Part shown: positions 1 through 10,001 of the stretch, in pieces | Layout of the letters: every line of letters begins with the position of its first letter | Numbering within the stretch: the stretch's first letter is position 1 | Source: Marisediminitalea oceani | Lineage (GTDB): Bacteria; Pseudomonadota; Gammaproteobacteria; Enterobacterales; Alteromonadaceae | Direction: 5' to 3' | Assembly (NCBI RefSeq): GCF_003731635.1 | Contig: NZ_RCUA01000053.1 | Coordinates: 84,651 to 148,650, forward strand | DNA length: 64,000 nucleotides | Notes under the pieces: generated by a model | Told to the model about the DNA's origin: nothing | The model's database searches: none | The model's input: the letters and a program-made list of their open reading frames with translations, nothing else | Made by a program: the position numbers and the translations under genes

Positions 1-463
1 CAAGTTTTTGATTAAGCTGCGTATTAGTGCTGATAACCGGACATTTATAGGTGTGCGCCCGCTCAAGGGCTAGCTTCAGCCGTTCAACAGCCAGCTCCAT
101 AGCCAGCTCAGCCTGCGTGGCAGACCCGCCTTGTTTATCCAATAAGAAAACCAGGCCTCCCGCCGCACTCGTATCTTCGAGCAGCAGCACTTTCGCTACG
201 CCCTCAACGTTAGCGAGCAGATTACTGCCGTTGACCCAAAACTTATCAACCTTTTGTGACCCATGACTACGACGGTCGAACTGTTTAAACAACAGTTCAA
301 AATCTGTGACATCAACGGTTTCACCGTTATTCATTAAGAATAGGAGGTTTGCCGGTTCGCCCTGCTCATTCAGCGTAAACACGCCAACGCCTGAGCACTC
401 AGACTTAGAAACTGCCTGCTCTGCAATAGTGAAAAAATCGAGTTCGGATACCTTTTCCAACAT
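1..463 (-). CDS. Unidentified protein, N-terminal part cut by the left edge
   Basis: An open minus-strand frame of 154 codons starts at an ATG at 461-463 and runs off the window without a stop. The translation begins MLEKVSELDFFTIAEQAVSK and looks like a soluble mixed alpha/beta domain, reminiscent of a GAF-like sensor module, followed by a charged helical stretch. No signal peptide or membrane segment is visible and no catalytic motif lies in the visible part. The Shine-Dalgarno match is poor (AGGA about 17 bases upstream), so the start is uncertain. The missing C-terminal part would decide the function; a signalling output domain is possible but not shown. Confidence 0.6.
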   Translation of the reverse strand, partial: MLEKVSELDFFTIAEQAVSKSECSGVGVFTLNEQGEPANLLFLMNNGETVDVTDFELLFKQFDRRSHGSQKVDKFWVNGSNLLANVEGVAKVLLLEDTSAAGGLVFLLDKQGGSATQAELAMELAVERLKLALERAHTYKCPVISTNTQLNQKL

Positions 464-769
464 GAGGTGTCTGATGCGTCCTGCTAAAATTTACGGTTAC
501 TATTCAGCCGCTAATAATCGAGCCCGATACTAAGCTTAGAAAACTATCCCTGAATTACAACAAATATAGACGTTATAAAACGGCCGGCCACACTAAATTT
601 CGAATCTTTGCAGAATACTATCAATCATAAATATTAAACTAAAGTATCGATTTATCTAAATTTCCACTCTGGTTCGCAAATCAATGAGCCTCAGTATCTT
701 GTAACCCGCAGCTCAGCTATTCAAACTGAATAGGCAGATTCATACTCAGGCACGGACTCTTTACTGCTG
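464..769. other. Intergenic stretch with no recognised feature
   Basis: This AT-rich gap separates the cut left-edge gene from the terminator of the cytochrome gene. It must contain the promoter of the left-edge gene. I see no convincing promoter pair, repeat, RNA gene or conserved small ORF in it. Confidence 0.5.
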
Positions 770-775
770 GAAAAC

Positions 776-799
776 AAAAAAGCCGGCTGATGCCGGCTT
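776..799 (-). terminator. Rho-independent terminator of the cytochrome c' gene
   Basis: The minus strand reads AAGCCGGC-atca-GCCGGCTT followed by a T-run. It lies 28 bases past the cytochrome stop codon. Confidence 0.85.
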
Positions 800-826
800 C
801 CTGAATAGCACGTAGATGAGCTTATA

Positions 827-1297
827 TTACTCTTTGTAATCATCGTGGCATGACTTACAGCCACCGCCCAGTGCGCCTATCGCCTTGCCATAGCTGCCTT
901 CATCACCTGACATTGCCGCTTTTTTGATGCCGGTGGCAGCTTCTTTAAATTTAGCAATCTTAGCTATAACGTCTGACTCATTGCTAAACAGAGCTGGTTT
1001 GGCTTCGGTATCCACGTCAAAACCGGTGGTATCTACCAGCAGATAGTCAGCCATCATATCGGCCAGCTGCTCCAGACGCGTGGCATTAGTTTGCATTACC
1101 TCGGTATCGAAGGGTAATGCGCCTTTAGCCATACCAAACATAGGTGATGCGTTGCTCTTTACCAGTTGAAACAGTGACTGACGATACTCCACTGCTGCTT
1201 CTGCCTGTTTTTCTGACTTTGCAACGGTTGCTGCATTAGCCGCTGTTAACATGCCTGCAGCCATTAGTCCCACTGTAAATACCTTTACTGATTTCAT
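827..1297 (-). CDS. Class II cytochrome c (cytochrome c' type), periplasmic
   Basis: A 156-residue protein with a signal peptide (residues 1 to about 22, ending AANA) and one haem-attachment motif CKSCH about ten residues from the C-terminus. C-terminal placement of the CxxCH after a four-helix-bundle-like, Ala/Lys-rich sequence is the hallmark of cytochrome c'. Members bind a high-spin haem in the periplasm and take part in electron transfer or nitric oxide binding; the exact role here is unknown. The ATG at 1297 is chosen because GGAG lies a few bases upstream and the signal peptide begins there; the longer frame from 1387 adds residues overlapping the dnaJ terminator. It stands alone between two terminators. 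Confidence 0.88.
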   Translation of the reverse strand: MKSVKVFTVGLMAAGMLTAANAATVAKSEKQAEAAVEYRQSLFQLVKSNASPMFGMAKGALPFDTEVMQTNATRLEQLADMMADYLLVDTTGFDVDTEAKPALFSNESDVIAKIAKFKEAATGIKKAAMSGDEGSYGKAIGALGGGCKSCHDDYKE

Positions 1298-1372
1298 TTC
1301 CTGGTCTCCGGTTATTAAAGGATCGCCTTGGTAAGCGTAATTGTTATTACTGTTTTTTATACTGGACAAACA

Positions 1373-1400
1373 AAAACGGATCAACAAGGGTTGATCCGTT
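1373..1400 (-). terminator. Rho-independent terminator of the grpE-dnaK-dnaJ cluster
   Basis: AACGGATCAAC and GTTGATCCGTT form an 11-bp perfect stem with a 4-base loop, followed on the minus strand by a T-run. It lies 27 bases past the dnaJ stop. Confidence 0.9.
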
Positions 1401-1427
1401 AAATGTTTAATTTTAAAAGCCGGATGA

Positions 1428-2561
1428 CTAATTAGTCAGGTCATCGAAGAACTTTTTAACGCCGTCAAAGAAGCCCTGCTCTTTGGGACGGTGCTTGGCA
1501 GCATCTGTGCCCTTGCCCATTGATTCGTCCAACTCCTTAAGCAATTCTTTCTGCTTGGATGACAGATTCACCGGGGTTTCCACCACTACCTTACACAGCA
1601 AGTCACCAATCGCGCCACTGCGTACCGACTTCACGCCTTTGCCACGCAGGCGGAACATTCTGCCGGTTTGCGTCTCAGGACTGACTTTCAGCTTCACTTT
1701 ACCGTCCAGCGTTGGTACCTGTAGCTCGCCGCCCAGCGCCGCTGTGGTAAAGCTTAGTGGTACTTCGCAGTACAGGTTATTACCATCACGGGTAAAGATA
1801 TCGTGATCGCGCACGTGTACCTGAACATATAAGTCGCCTGCTGGCGCGCCGCTTTCACCGGCTTCGCCTTCACCGCTTAAGCGGATACGATCGCCGGTAT
1901 CCACGCCTGCCGGCACTTTAACCGACAAGGTTTTGGTTTGTTCTTTACGGCCCTGACCATGACACTCATTACATGGATCGCTGATAATCTTGCCGCGACC
2001 TGAACAGGTAGGACAGGTTTGCTGAACCGCAAAGAAACCCTGGCGCATCTGTACCTGCCCCTGACCATGACAGGTTGGGCAGGTTTTAGGGCTGGTGCCT
2101 TTCTTCGCACCGGAGCCATGACAAGAGTCACAGGCGACTAAAGTAGGTACGCGAATTTCGACTTCTTTACCGCGTACGGCTTCTTCCAGAGACATTTCCA
2201 GGTTGTAGCGTAAGTCTGCACCCTGACGTGCACGTGACTGACGACCACGGCCACCGCCGAAGATATCGCCAAATACATCGCCAAAAATATCACCGAAATC
2301 AGCGCCACCACCAAAGCCTGCGCCACCGCGGTTCGGATCAACGCCAGCGTGACCATACTGGTCGTAAGCGGCGCGTTTCTGGCCGTCGGTCAGTACTTCA
2401 TAGGCTTCCTGAATTTCCTTGAACTTTTCTTCAAGTTCCTTGTTGCCCTGAGTACGGTCAGGGTGGTACTTCATAGCCAGTTTTTTGTATGCTTTTTTTA
2501 TCTCGCGCTCGCCGGCACTTTTGTCCACGCCAAGCACTTCGTAGTAATCTCGTTTCGACAT
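1428..2561 (-). CDS. dnaJ: Chaperone protein DnaJ (Hsp40)
   Basis: Co-chaperone that delivers unfolded clients to DnaK and stimulates its ATPase. All type I domains are present in order: J domain (residues 1 to about 70, with the HPD signature at 33-35), a Gly/Phe-rich linker (about 75-110), four CxxCxGxG zinc-binding repeats (about 144-206: [32 protein letters not shown]) and the C-terminal substrate-binding domains. Length 377 residues matches E. coli DnaJ. It follows dnaK after 228 bases and ends at a strong terminator. Nothing unusual in the protein. Confidence 0.98.
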   Translation of the reverse strand: MSKRDYYEVLGVDKSAGEREIKKAYKKLAMKYHPDRTQGNKELEEKFKEIQEAYEVLTDGQKRAAYDQYGHAGVDPNRGGAGFGGGADFGDIFGDVFGDIFGGGRGRQSRARQGADLRYNLEMSLEEAVRGKEVEIRVPTLVACDSCHGSGAKKGTSPKTCPTCHGQGQVQMRQGFFAVQQTCPTCSGRGKIISDPCNECHGQGRKEQTKTLSVKVPAGVDTGDRIRLSGEGEAGESGAPAGDLYVQVHVRDHDIFTRDGNNLYCEVPLSFTTAALGGELQVPTLDGKVKLKVSPETQTGRMFRLRGKGVKSVRSGAIGDLLCKVVVETPVNLSSKQKELLKELDESMGKGTDAAKHRPKEQGFFDGVKKFFDDLTN

Positions 2562-2627
2562 ATCGCTCGCTATTCCTACCCGTTAACAGCAACGCAGTGT
2601 GCATTGCCCATTTACTTAATTGTTACT

Positions 2628-2708
2628 ATACCCATTTCAGCAACCATGTGCTTTAAGATAACTGTTGGCCATGGCGGCCTTCAACATAGTTTGTGGAATG
2701 GGTATTAC
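2628..2708. repeat. Inverted-repeat element between dnaK and dnaJ (MITE/REP-like candidate)
   Basis: ATACCCATT at 2628-2636 is exactly mirrored by AATGGGTAT at 2697-2705, and the similarity extends imperfectly outward. The ends enclose about 60 bases containing a further GGCC-rich small dyad. Short imperfect palindromic elements of this type occur between genes in marine Gammaproteobacteria. Only one copy is visible in this window, so a repeat family is not demonstrated. Confidence 0.35.
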
Positions 2709-2710
2709 AT

Positions 2711-2747
2711 AAAAAGGCGCAACAAGCTGTGTGCTGCTGCGCCTGAT
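2711..2747 (-). terminator. Terminator-like hairpin after dnaK
   Basis: On the minus strand AGGCGCA pairs with TGCGCCT, followed by a run of five T. It lies 43 bases beyond the dnaK stop and could lower dnaJ expression relative to dnaK. Confidence 0.65.
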
Positions 2748-2789
2748 GGTAACGCTAACCGGCGGCAGACCGCCGGTATTTCGTGTTAC

Positions 2790-4718
2790 TTACTTTTTAT
2801 CGTCGTCTTTGACTTCTTCAAACTCAGCGTCAACAACGTCATCGTCAGGCTTGCCCTGGCTTGCACCAGCATCCGCGCCTTCAGCACTGCCAGCCGCTGC
2901 CTGCTGTGCCTGAGCCGCTTCCATCAGCTTCGATGATGCCTGGATAAGCTCCTGAGTTTTCGCTTCGATTTCCGCTTTATCTTCGCCTTTCGCTGCTGTT
3001 TCCAGCGCGCTCAGGGCTTCTTCGATAGGCGCCTTATCGTCGGCACTCAGAGCTTCACCAACTTCTTCAAGTTGCTTACGGGTAGCGTGGATCATACCGT
3101 CAGCCTGGTTGCGAGCCTGAATCAGTTCTTCGAACTTCTTATCGGCTTCTTTGTTCGCTTCCGCGTCGGCAACCATTTTTTCGATTTCGTCTTCGTTCAG
3201 ACCAGAAGACGCCTGAATGGTGATCTTCTGTTCTTTACCGGTATCTTTATCTTTCGCAGATACGTGCAGGATACCATCGGCATCGATATCGAAAGTAACT
3301 TCGATTTGCGGCACACCCCGCGCCGCCGGGCGAATACCTTCTAAGTTAAACTGACCCAGTGACTTGTTGCCCTGTGCCTGTTTACGCTCACCCTGTAGCA
3401 CGTGAACCGTTACTGCAGACTGGTTATCTTCTGCGGTTGAGAAGGTTTGCGATTTCTTAGTCGGAATCGTCGTGTTCTTCTCAATCAGCGCTGTCATTAC
3501 GCCGCCCATGGTCTCGATACCCAGTGAAAGCGGGGTAACGTCCAGTAGCAGTACGTCTTTAACATCACCAGACAGTACACCACCCTGAATCGCAGCACCT
3601 ACTGCTACCGCTTCATCAGGGTTAACATCTTTACGTGGCTCTTTTCCGAAGAACTCTGTTACGTACTTCTGTACCAAAGGCATACGGGTTTGACCACCTA
3701 CCAGGATGATGTCGTTAACATCGCTTACTGAAAGGTCGGCATCAGCCAGCGCCTTCTTAACCGGCTCAAGTGACTCTTTCACCATATCTTCTACCAGTGA
3801 CTCAAGCTTGGCACGGGTCAGTTTAATGGCTAAGTGCTTAGGACCTGAGGCATCTGCTGTGATGTACGGCAGGTTTACTTCCGTTTGCTGTGAAGAAGAC
3901 AGTTCGATTTTCGCTTTCTCACCCGCTTCTTTTAAGCGTTGCATCGCCAGCGGGTCTTTACGCAGGTTGATGCCCTGATCCTTGTGGAACTCGTCTACCA
4001 GGTAAGTAATTACACGGTTATCGAAGTCTTCACCACCTAAGTGCGTGTCACCGTTAGTCGCCAGTACTTCAAAGGTGTGCTCGCCGTCTACTTCATCGAT
4101 TTCGATGATAGAGATATCGAAAGTACCACCACCTAAGTCGTAAACCGCAACAACGTTATCGCCTTGCTTTTTGTCCATGCCGTAGGCAAGTGCTGCAGCA
4201 GTTGGCTCGTTGATAATACGCTTAACTTCCAGGCCAGCGATGCGACCAGCATCTTTAGTTGCCTGACGCTGAGAGTCATTAAAGTAAGCTGGTACTGTAA
4301 TTACCGCACCGGTTACTTTCTCGCCCAGATAGTCTTCGGCGGTCTTTTTCATTTTCTTCAGTACTTCGGCAGAAACCTGTGGCGGCGCCATTTTGTCGCC
4401 TTTCACTTCTACCCACGCATCACCGTTGTCAGCCTTAGCAATTTTGAAAGGCATGATATCGATGTCGCGTTGTACTTCTTTGTCTTCAAAACGACGACCA
4501 ATTAAACGCTTGATAGCGAATAATGTATTTTCCGGGTTTGTCACAGCCTGACGTTTCGCAGACTGACCAACCAGGGTCTCACCGTCGTTAGTGTAAGCGA
4601 TAATTGATGGCGTGGTGCGGTCACCTTCCGCGTTCTCAATTACTCGCGGTTTGTCGCCGTCTAAAACTGCGACACATGAATTCGTTGTACCTAAGTCGAT
4701 ACCAATGATTCTACCCAT
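2790..4718 (-). CDS. dnaK: Chaperone protein DnaK (Hsp70)
   Basis: ATP-dependent Hsp70 chaperone, 642 residues, usual family length. It begins [15 protein letters not shown], contains the phosphate and adenosine motifs [11 protein letters not shown] and [10 protein letters not shown], and ends with the acidic tail EEVKDDDKK. The start at 4718 is chosen because it matches the canonical N-terminus and has GGAG a few bases upstream; a longer frame adds 11 residues with no family support. It works with DnaJ and GrpE encoded on either side. Expression probably comes from the sigma-32 promoter before grpE, plus a weaker candidate in the grpE-dnaK gap. Confidence 0.98.
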   Translation of the reverse strand: MGRIIGIDLGTTNSCVAVLDGDKPRVIENAEGDRTTPSIIAYTNDGETLVGQSAKRQAVTNPENTLFAIKRLIGRRFEDKEVQRDIDIMPFKIAKADNGDAWVEVKGDKMAPPQVSAEVLKKMKKTAEDYLGEKVTGAVITVPAYFNDSQRQATKDAGRIAGLEVKRIINEPTAAALAYGMDKKQGDNVVAVYDLGGGTFDISIIEIDEVDGEHTFEVLATNGDTHLGGEDFDNRVITYLVDEFHKDQGINLRKDPLAMQRLKEAGEKAKIELSSSQQTEVNLPYITADASGPKHLAIKLTRAKLESLVEDMVKESLEPVKKALADADLSVSDVNDIILVGGQTRMPLVQKYVTEFFGKEPRKDVNPDEAVAVGAAIQGGVLSGDVKDVLLLDVTPLSLGIETMGGVMTALIEKNTTIPTKKSQTFSTAEDNQSAVTVHVLQGERKQAQGNKSLGQFNLEGIRPAARGVPQIEVTFDIDADGILHVSAKDKDTGKEQKITIQASSGLNEDEIEKMVADAEANKEADKKFEELIQARNQADGMIHATRKQLEEVGEALSADDKAPIEEALSALETAAKGEDKAEIEAKTQELIQASSKLMEAAQAQQAAAGSAEGADAGASQGKPDDDVVDAEFEEVKDDDKK

Positions 4719-4754
4719 TACGTGTCTCCGTATAATTCTGTAATCTTGCAAAAT

Positions 4755-4783
4755 TAGTGGGGTTATTCACCACCAATTTCAAT
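4755..4783 (-). promoter_or_regulatory. Candidate second sigma-32 promoter before dnaK
   Basis: The minus strand reads ATTGAA, 15 bases, then CCCCACTA. This is close to the heat-shock consensus CTTGAA-N13/14-CCCCATNT but with an extra spacer base and mismatches in both boxes. It lies 37 bases upstream of the dnaK start. A weak candidate. Confidence 0.4.
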
Positions 4784-4805
4784 ACCTGTCATTAAAAAAT
4801 ATCTG

Positions 4806-5456
4806 TTAAGCCTGCGTATCCACACCGCTACTTGGTGCACGCGAAACCATTACCATGGCCGGACGCAGCAAACGTCCGTTTAATTCGTAGCCTTTTTGCA
4901 TCACTGCCATAACCGTGTTCGGTTCATGGTCAGCGCTTTCCTGCATCGACATAGCCTGATGCAGTTCTGGATTGAACGCCTCGCCTTGCGGATCAATAGG
5001 GGCCATTCCAAATTTTTCAATTGTGCTAACGAAAGATTTTAGGGTCATTTCAACCCCTTCAACCATCGGCTTGATAGCTTCGTTTTCGGTATCTGCCATT
5101 TGCAGACCACGCTCGAGATTATCAATAACCGGCAGCAGTTCACCGGCAAAACGCTCCAGCGCGAATTTGCGGGCTTTTTCTACTTCACCGTCGGCACGAC
5201 GGCGGGCATTATCGGCTTCTGCACGAGCTCGCAAAACGCTATCTTGCTGCTCAGCCACTTTGGCTTCTGCCGCCGCCAGCGCTTTTTCCAGGCTGGCAAT
5301 TTTTTCTGCCGTTTCGTCAACAACTTCACCAGCCAGGGCTTCTTCGGGAGTTTCGCCCTCTACCACTTCCACCTGCTCAGCATCAACTGCCTGGGCGTCG
5401 GTTTGGGGATCTACGGTTTCATTTTGTTCTGATTGCACGTCGCGCGGCTCGCTCAT
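4806..5456 (-). CDS. grpE: Nucleotide exchange factor GrpE
   Basis: GrpE releases ADP from DnaK. The 216-residue protein has an acidic, low-complexity N-terminus, a long coiled coil (about residues 50-110, rich in Ala/Glu/Lys) and the C-terminal beta domain with HQAMSMQES and the final [18 protein letters not shown] motif. The ATG at 5456 is preferred over an in-frame GTG four codons upstream because GGAGG lies directly before the ATG at correct spacing. It is the first gene of the heat-shock cluster and is separated from dnaK by 87 bases. Confidence 0.97.
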   Translation of the reverse strand: MSEPRDVQSEQNETVDPQTDAQAVDAEQVEVVEGETPEEALAGEVVDETAEKIASLEKALAAAEAKVAEQQDSVLRARAEADNARRRADGEVEKARKFALERFAGELLPVIDNLERGLQMADTENEAIKPMVEGVEMTLKSFVSTIEKFGMAPIDPQGEAFNPELHQAMSMQESADHEPNTVMAVMQKGYELNGRLLRPAMVMVSRAPSSGVDTQA

Positions 5457-5503
5457 GCTTTCCTCCACAAGTTAAATTGGGTCGTTTTTCACATTGAGGC
5501 TAT

Positions 5504-5531
5504 TTATGGGGGTGGTTTGACGCCCTTCAAG
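5504..5531 (-). promoter_or_regulatory. Sigma-32 heat-shock promoter of grpE
   Basis: The minus strand carries CTTGAA (5526-5531, perfect -35), a 14-base spacer, and CCCCATAA (5504-5511), against consensus CTTGAA-N13/14-CCCCATNT. It ends 47 bases before the grpE start. Confidence 0.85.
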
Positions 5532-5702
5532 GGTATCCACAATTTTTTTATGGTTTGCCGCAATTTTCTTTACCCGCTTCCGGTCGATGGCTGTTATTTA
5601 CCCTTAATAAGAGGTCTTTAACTGATAAAAAATGTTTACAAAATATCAACATGGACAGGAATTGTGCTAATTTAATTGCGCAGCAAATAAGGGCTATTCA
5701 TC

Positions 5703-8700
5703 ATGCTAAACATTTGGAGTGTGAGCGCTATCGTCCTGCTTTATCTGGCAGGTTTGTTCGCGCTGGCATTTTGGGGTGACAAAAAAATTGATAAAAATAA
5801 GCAGCACCCTGTCCTGTATAGTTTAGGACTCGGGGTTCATTGCACCTCCTGGGCATTCTTTGGCACGACAACCCAAACAACTCATTATGGCTGGCCGGTG
5901 TTTCCAACTTATGTTGGCATAGCGCTGGTGATGCTGTTTGCCTTTCCGGTGTTAATTAAAATTACCCGTATTTGTCAGCAAAACAGCGTCAGCTCGCTGG
6001 CTGACTTTATCAGTCTGCGTTACGACCGCTCGCATAGCCTGGCGGCACTCATTACCCTGCTTTGTTTTGTTGGCGTTGTGCCTTACATCGCTCTGCAACT
6101 CGACGCCATTACCGAAAGTATTAATCTGCTCACTGCCGATGCAGACAGCGGCTCAGGCACGGTAGGTTTATACGTGGCAGCATTAATGGCGCTGTTTGCT
6201 ATTTTATTCGGAACCCAAACTCTCAGCCTCACCGAGAAACATCCTGGCCTGTTAGTCACTATCGCCGCTGAGTCGATGATTAAGCTTATTGGTTTGTCTG
6301 TGGTGGGCATTTATGTGTGCTACGGCTTGTTCGACGGATTATTCGACCTGGTTGCCCAGGCCGCTCAATACCAGCCCGGGCGCGACATTTTATACGCTGA
6401 CAAAAGCTGGGTAGTTTATGTTAGTCATATTTTGCTTGGCATTTGTGCCATGTTCGTGTTGCCCCGCCAGTTTCATATGAACTTTGTTGAGAATAATGGC
6501 ACCGGCGAGTTAAAAACAGCCCGCTGGCTGTTTCCTCTGTATCTTTTAGGCATGACGATTTTCCTGCTACCCATCGCGCTGGCAGGCAGTGTACTGCTCG
6601 ACCCAACTACCGCTCAGTCAGACTCGCTGGTACTGGCGATCCCGCTGCATGAGCAAAACCTCACCGTATCGGTTATCGCCTTTTTGGGCGGATTGTCGGC
6701 GACCACCAGCATGATCATTGTGGCGACACTGGCGCTGGGGATTATGATTGCCAATAACCTGATCACGCCGCTGTGGTTTAAGTTCAAACTCAAAAAGCAG
6801 GCACGGCATACCATGGAGGCCAGCCAGTTATTGAATATTCGCCGGCTCACCGTACTGGTGGTGTTGTCTGTGGCTTTCTGGTACCACGTAAATATCAGCC
6901 AAAGCGCACCGCTAGTGAAAAGCGGTATCATTGCCATGGCGCTGCTATCGCAGATGCTGCCTGCCATGATGTTTAGCCTGTACTGGCAAAAGCGCAGTAA
7001 AACCGCCGCTATCAGTGGCATGCTGGCCGGTTTTATTGGCTGGGTGGTATGGATGCTCTACCCCAGCCTGCTCTCCAGCTATTATTTTAATCCCATTCCC
7101 AGCGATCACGATCTGGCCACCAGCTATGTACTGAGTCTGGTGATTAATTGCATGGTTTATGTGTTGGTTGCAGCGCTGTTACCAACCGCAAAAGCCCACA
7201 ATGAAACAGACCCCCCACTGCCTGTTAGTCGCGCAGAAGAACCAGAACTGGCCATCCCGGTAAGTGATTTATTATCGTTAACTGAGCGGGTGCTGGAGCC
7301 CGGTGCACACGCCACGCTGGCCAGACAACTTAGCGGCAACGACACTGGTAACAGTCGCCAGGGCTATGCCAGTCAGGGCCTATTAACCCGGGTGGAAAAA
7401 CTGATGGCCGGGCAAATTGGCCATCCCAGTGCGCGGCTGCTGTTAACCGCTATAGCCGATTCGCAGGGGCGCGGTTTCTCAAACCTGGTGCATTGGGTGG
7501 AGGAAGCTTCACAAAGCTTTCAGTTTAATCATGAAGTACTGATGTCGTCGGTACAGCATATTCAACAAGGCATAGTGGTGCTCGACCAGAACCTCAACAT
7601 GCTGGCCTGGAATGACAGTTACCTGGATATGTTTAACTACCCCGCAGGTGTGGTTCAGGTAGGTATGCCGATTAAAGACCTGTTGCAATACAACGCACGG
7701 CGCGGCCTGCTCGGCGAAGTGGGCAATATGCAGGAAGAAATTGATAAGCGGGTGCAATACATGGCCGCGGGCAGCGAATATAAATATGTGCGTAAACAGG
7801 CCGATGGCCGGGTAATTGAACTTAACGGCAGCCCTTTACCGGGCGGCGGCTATGTCACCACTTACAGTGATATTACTGCCTATATTAAAATTCAGGATCA
7901 ACTGGAACAGGCCAAAACCGAACTGGAAGCCCGCGTGGCCCATCGCACCAAACAGCTTGAAGTTGCCAAGCAGGAAGCCGACCAGGCCAATTTAAGTAAA
8001 ACAAAATTTTTGGCTGCCGCCGGGCATGACCTGATGCAGCCGTTTAACGCCGCCACGCTGTTTGCCTCAATGCTGGTGCAAAAAACCTCTGGTACTGAGT
8101 TACACACGATGAGTGAAGGCCTGCTACATTCGCTTAACAGTGCAGAATCCTTGCTAACGTCCCTGCTGGATATGACACGTCTGGAGTCTGGCCGCCTGAC
8201 CGTACAGAAAACCCACTTTGCCCTTGATGATGTGCTTGCCGGTCTGGTTAACGAATTCAGCATCATTGGCGAACAAAAGTCGCTGCAACTCAGCTATGTT
8301 CCCACCAGTGTCAACGTTTATTCTGATCCCAAGCTGTTACGCCGGATTATTCAGAATTTGTTATCTAATGCGGTGCGCTACACGCAAAGCGGCAGGGTGT
8401 TAATTGGGGTTCGCCATCGTGCGGGGAATTTTATCGAGATTGCGGTAATGGATACCGGCCCCGGCATTCCGGAAAACCAGTTACAGGATATTTTTAACGA
8501 ATTTCATCAGCTTGATCAACAGCATAACCAGGGGCTCGGACTGGGCCTGACCATTGTGGAGCGGATCAGTCAGCTACTGGTTCACCCGGTGAGTGTTGCC
8601 TCACAACCAAACAAAGGCACCGCATTCAGTATTCGTGTGGAGCGGTCTCGTGAAACCTTACAGCGCCAACCGGACACCGCACCTGATAAGCGGTCGGAGC

Positions 8701-9080
8701 AGATAAATTTACTCGATAAGCAGTGCATTCTGATTATCGAAAATGACGAGCAAATAAGCTCCGCGATGGAAGCATTGCTGTCAGACTGGGGCGCTAAGGT
8801 GATGGTTGCGAAAACGGTAGCCGAGGCCCTGTCTTGTGAAACAATCCCCGACCTGATGTTGGTTGATTATCATCTGGATCACGGCGAGACAGGCATCAAC
8901 GTGGCCTGTCAGTTGCGTAAACACTGGCAACGTTCGGTACCCGGTATTCTTAATACCGCTAACCGCCATGATGGCGTGCGTGATGAAGCACGTGAGGCAG
9001 GATTGCTGTATTTACCCAAACCGTTAAAACCCGCGGCACTCAAACGTATGCTGAAACAACATAAACTGACCAGTGGCTAA
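5703..9080 (+). CDS. crbS: CrbS-like sodium/solute symporter-histidine kinase-receiver hybrid
   Basis: A 1125-residue membrane sensor. Residues 1 to about 480 form a many-helix sodium/solute symporter (SLC5-type) domain; then a cytoplasmic linker, a PAS domain (about 610-720), a coiled coil, a histidine kinase with H-box AAGHDLMQPF (His775), N-box LLRRIIQNLLSNAVRYT, G1 DTGPGIP and G2 GLGLGL, and a C-terminal receiver with phospho-acceptor Asp1055 (LMLVDYHL). This order matches CrbS, which with CrbR controls acetate utilisation (acs) in Vibrio and Pseudomonas. The substrate sensed here is inferred, not shown. The likely partner regulator lies at 14298-14975, beyond the aromatics cassette. The start has AAGGG 9 bases upstream. 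Confidence 0.85.
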   Translation: MLNIWSVSAIVLLYLAGLFALAFWGDKKIDKNKQHPVLYSLGLGVHCTSWAFFGTTTQTTHYGWPVFPTYVGIALVMLFAFPVLIKITRICQQNSVSSLADFISLRYDRSHSLAALITLLCFVGVVPYIALQLDAITESINLLTADADSGSGTVGLYVAALMALFAILFGTQTLSLTEKHPGLLVTIAAESMIKLIGLSVVGIYVCYGLFDGLFDLVAQAAQYQPGRDILYADKSWVVYVSHILLGICAMFVLPRQFHMNFVENNGTGELKTARWLFPLYLLGMTIFLLPIALAGSVLLDPTTAQSDSLVLAIPLHEQNLTVSVIAFLGGLSATTSMIIVATLALGIMIANNLITPLWFKFKLKKQARHTMEASQLLNIRRLTVLVVLSVAFWYHVNISQSAPLVKSGIIAMALLSQMLPAMMFSLYWQKRSKTAAISGMLAGFIGWVVWMLYPSLLSSYYFNPIPSDHDLATSYVLSLVINCMVYVLVAALLPTAKAHNETDPPLPVSRAEEPELAIPVSDLLSLTERVLEPGAHATLARQLSGNDTGNSRQGYASQGLLTRVEKLMAGQIGHPSARLLLTAIADSQGRGFSNLVHWVEEASQSFQFNHEVLMSSVQHIQQGIVVLDQNLNMLAWNDSYLDMFNYPAGVVQVGMPIKDLLQYNARRGLLGEVGNMQEEIDKRVQYMAAGSEYKYVRKQADGRVIELNGSPLPGGGYVTTYSDITAYIKIQDQLEQAKTELEARVAHRTKQLEVAKQEADQANLSKTKFLAAAGHDLMQPFNAATLFASMLVQKTSGTELHTMSEGLLHSLNSAESLLTSLLDMTRLESGRLTVQKTHFALDDVLAGLVNEFSIIGEQKSLQLSYVPTSVNVYSDPKLLRRIIQNLLSNAVRYTQSGRVLIGVRHRAGNFIEIAVMDTGPGIPENQLQDIFNEFHQLDQQHNQGLGLGLTIVERISQLLVHPVSVASQPNKGTAFSIRVERSRETLQRQPDTAPDKRSEQINLLDKQCILIIENDEQISSAMEALLSDWGAKVMVAKTVAEALSCETIPDLMLVDYHLDHGETGINVACQLRKHWQRSVPGILNTANRHDGVRDEAREAGLLYLPKPLKPAALKRMLKQHKLTSG

Positions 9081-9086
9081 CGCTGA

Positions 9087-9788
9087 TTATTCAGTACGGA
9101 TAGTTTTTGACAGACCACTGGCAGCTATTTGTTCATAACTGTTCAGGGCGGCCTGTGCGTGCTCTTTCATCAGAGCCTCAGCACGTGCTCCCTGCCCCGC
9201 AGCAATGGCCTGCACGATGGCGTGATGTTGCTGATGAGCATAATAGAGCCGTTCATATTCGCGCTCAGGTTGCTCAGGGTTAAACACCAGCGCATTTACC
9301 GATGCCATAGGAAGGTGCTCATTAATCTGCAAAGCCATCACAATCGCATTGTTCTGACTGCCTTTTACCAGGCACTCGTGGAACCGTCGGTTTATCTCTA
9401 CATAGGTCTGGATCTTTTCTTCATCAAACGTGCGCTCGGCAAACAAGGTGTCACCCTCATGCAGACACAATCTGAGCTCGGCAATAATTGCACTGCCCCC
9501 CCCCTTCTCAACGATCTGTCGCACCGCTAAGCCTTCCAGCACGCCACGCACTTCTACAGAACCGGCAATTTCCTCGTTAGTCACTTTCCTAACCTGATAA
9601 CCACGCCGGGGCAACTTCGTTAATAACCCCTCCTGTTCAAGGGCACGAAAAGCAATGCGAACCGGTGTTCGAGATACCCCCAACATATCTGCGGTGGGTA
9701 TTTCAGCCAGTCTATCGCCCTGATTCAGCGCGCCAGAGAGGATTTTATTCCGTAATATGCTGAGTACGGCGTGTTTATCTTTCTTCAT
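9087..9788 (-). CDS. vanR: VanR, GntR-family repressor of vanillate catabolism
   Basis: A FadR-subgroup GntR regulator: N-terminal winged helix (about residues 5-70, with VSRTPVRIAFRALEQEGLL as the recognition region) and an all-helical FCD ligand domain. It diverges from vanA, and the gap between them carries three copies of the dyad known as the Caulobacter VanR operator, which identifies it as VanR. Vanillate would be the inducer. The ATG at 9788 is preferred because AGGA lies 9 bases upstream and the protein then starts at usual distance from the HTH; ATGs at 9815 and 9872 are alternatives. It converges on the crbS 3' end with a 6-base gap. Confidence 0.85.
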   Translation of the reverse strand: MKKDKHAVLSILRNKILSGALNQGDRLAEIPTADMLGVSRTPVRIAFRALEQEGLLTKLPRRGYQVRKVTNEEIAGSVEVRGVLEGLAVRQIVEKGGGSAIIAELRLCLHEGDTLFAERTFDEEKIQTYVEINRRFHECLVKGSQNNAIVMALQINEHLPMASVNALVFNPEQPEREYERLYYAHQQHHAIVQAIAAGQGARAEALMKEHAQAALNSYEQIAASGLSKTIRTE

Positions 9789-9887
9789 TTTCAATTTTCC
9801 TGAACGGCTATTCATCTTGTCTAACCAGGCCCCCCTTCTATTTTGCGCAGTAACGAGGTTGTAAACAAGCACTTAAGTAAATTCTTA

Positions 9888-9899
9888 ATTGGATCCAAT
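9888..9899. promoter_or_regulatory. VanR operator 1
   Basis: ATTGGATCCAAT, a perfect 12-bp palindrome identical to the published Caulobacter VanR operator; the dyad extends to 14 bp (9887-9900). It lies 100 bases upstream of vanR and probably governs its autoregulation. Confidence 0.85.
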
Positions 9900-9949
9900 T
9901 ATTATTAAACGGGCAAAAATTAAGGCCCATTAGTCTGACAATGTCCATT

Positions 9950-9961
9950 TTTGGATCCAAA
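9950..9961. promoter_or_regulatory. VanR operator 2
   Basis: TTTGGATCCAAA, a perfect palindrome sharing the ten-base core of operator 1, 62 bases from it. Confidence 0.8.
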
Positions 9962-10001
9962 ATTTACAAAAAGCTAGAAACATTCTATTAACATTGCTAA
10001 C

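Noticed and set aside
2349..2936. 195-residue plus-strand frame spanning the dnaJ start, the gap and the dnaK end
   Set aside because: Antisense to two certain genes; composition is that of a shadow frame and there is no ribosome site.
4972..5475. 167-residue plus-strand frame opposite grpE
   Set aside because: Ser/Ala-rich shadow frame that also runs antisense through the grpE start.
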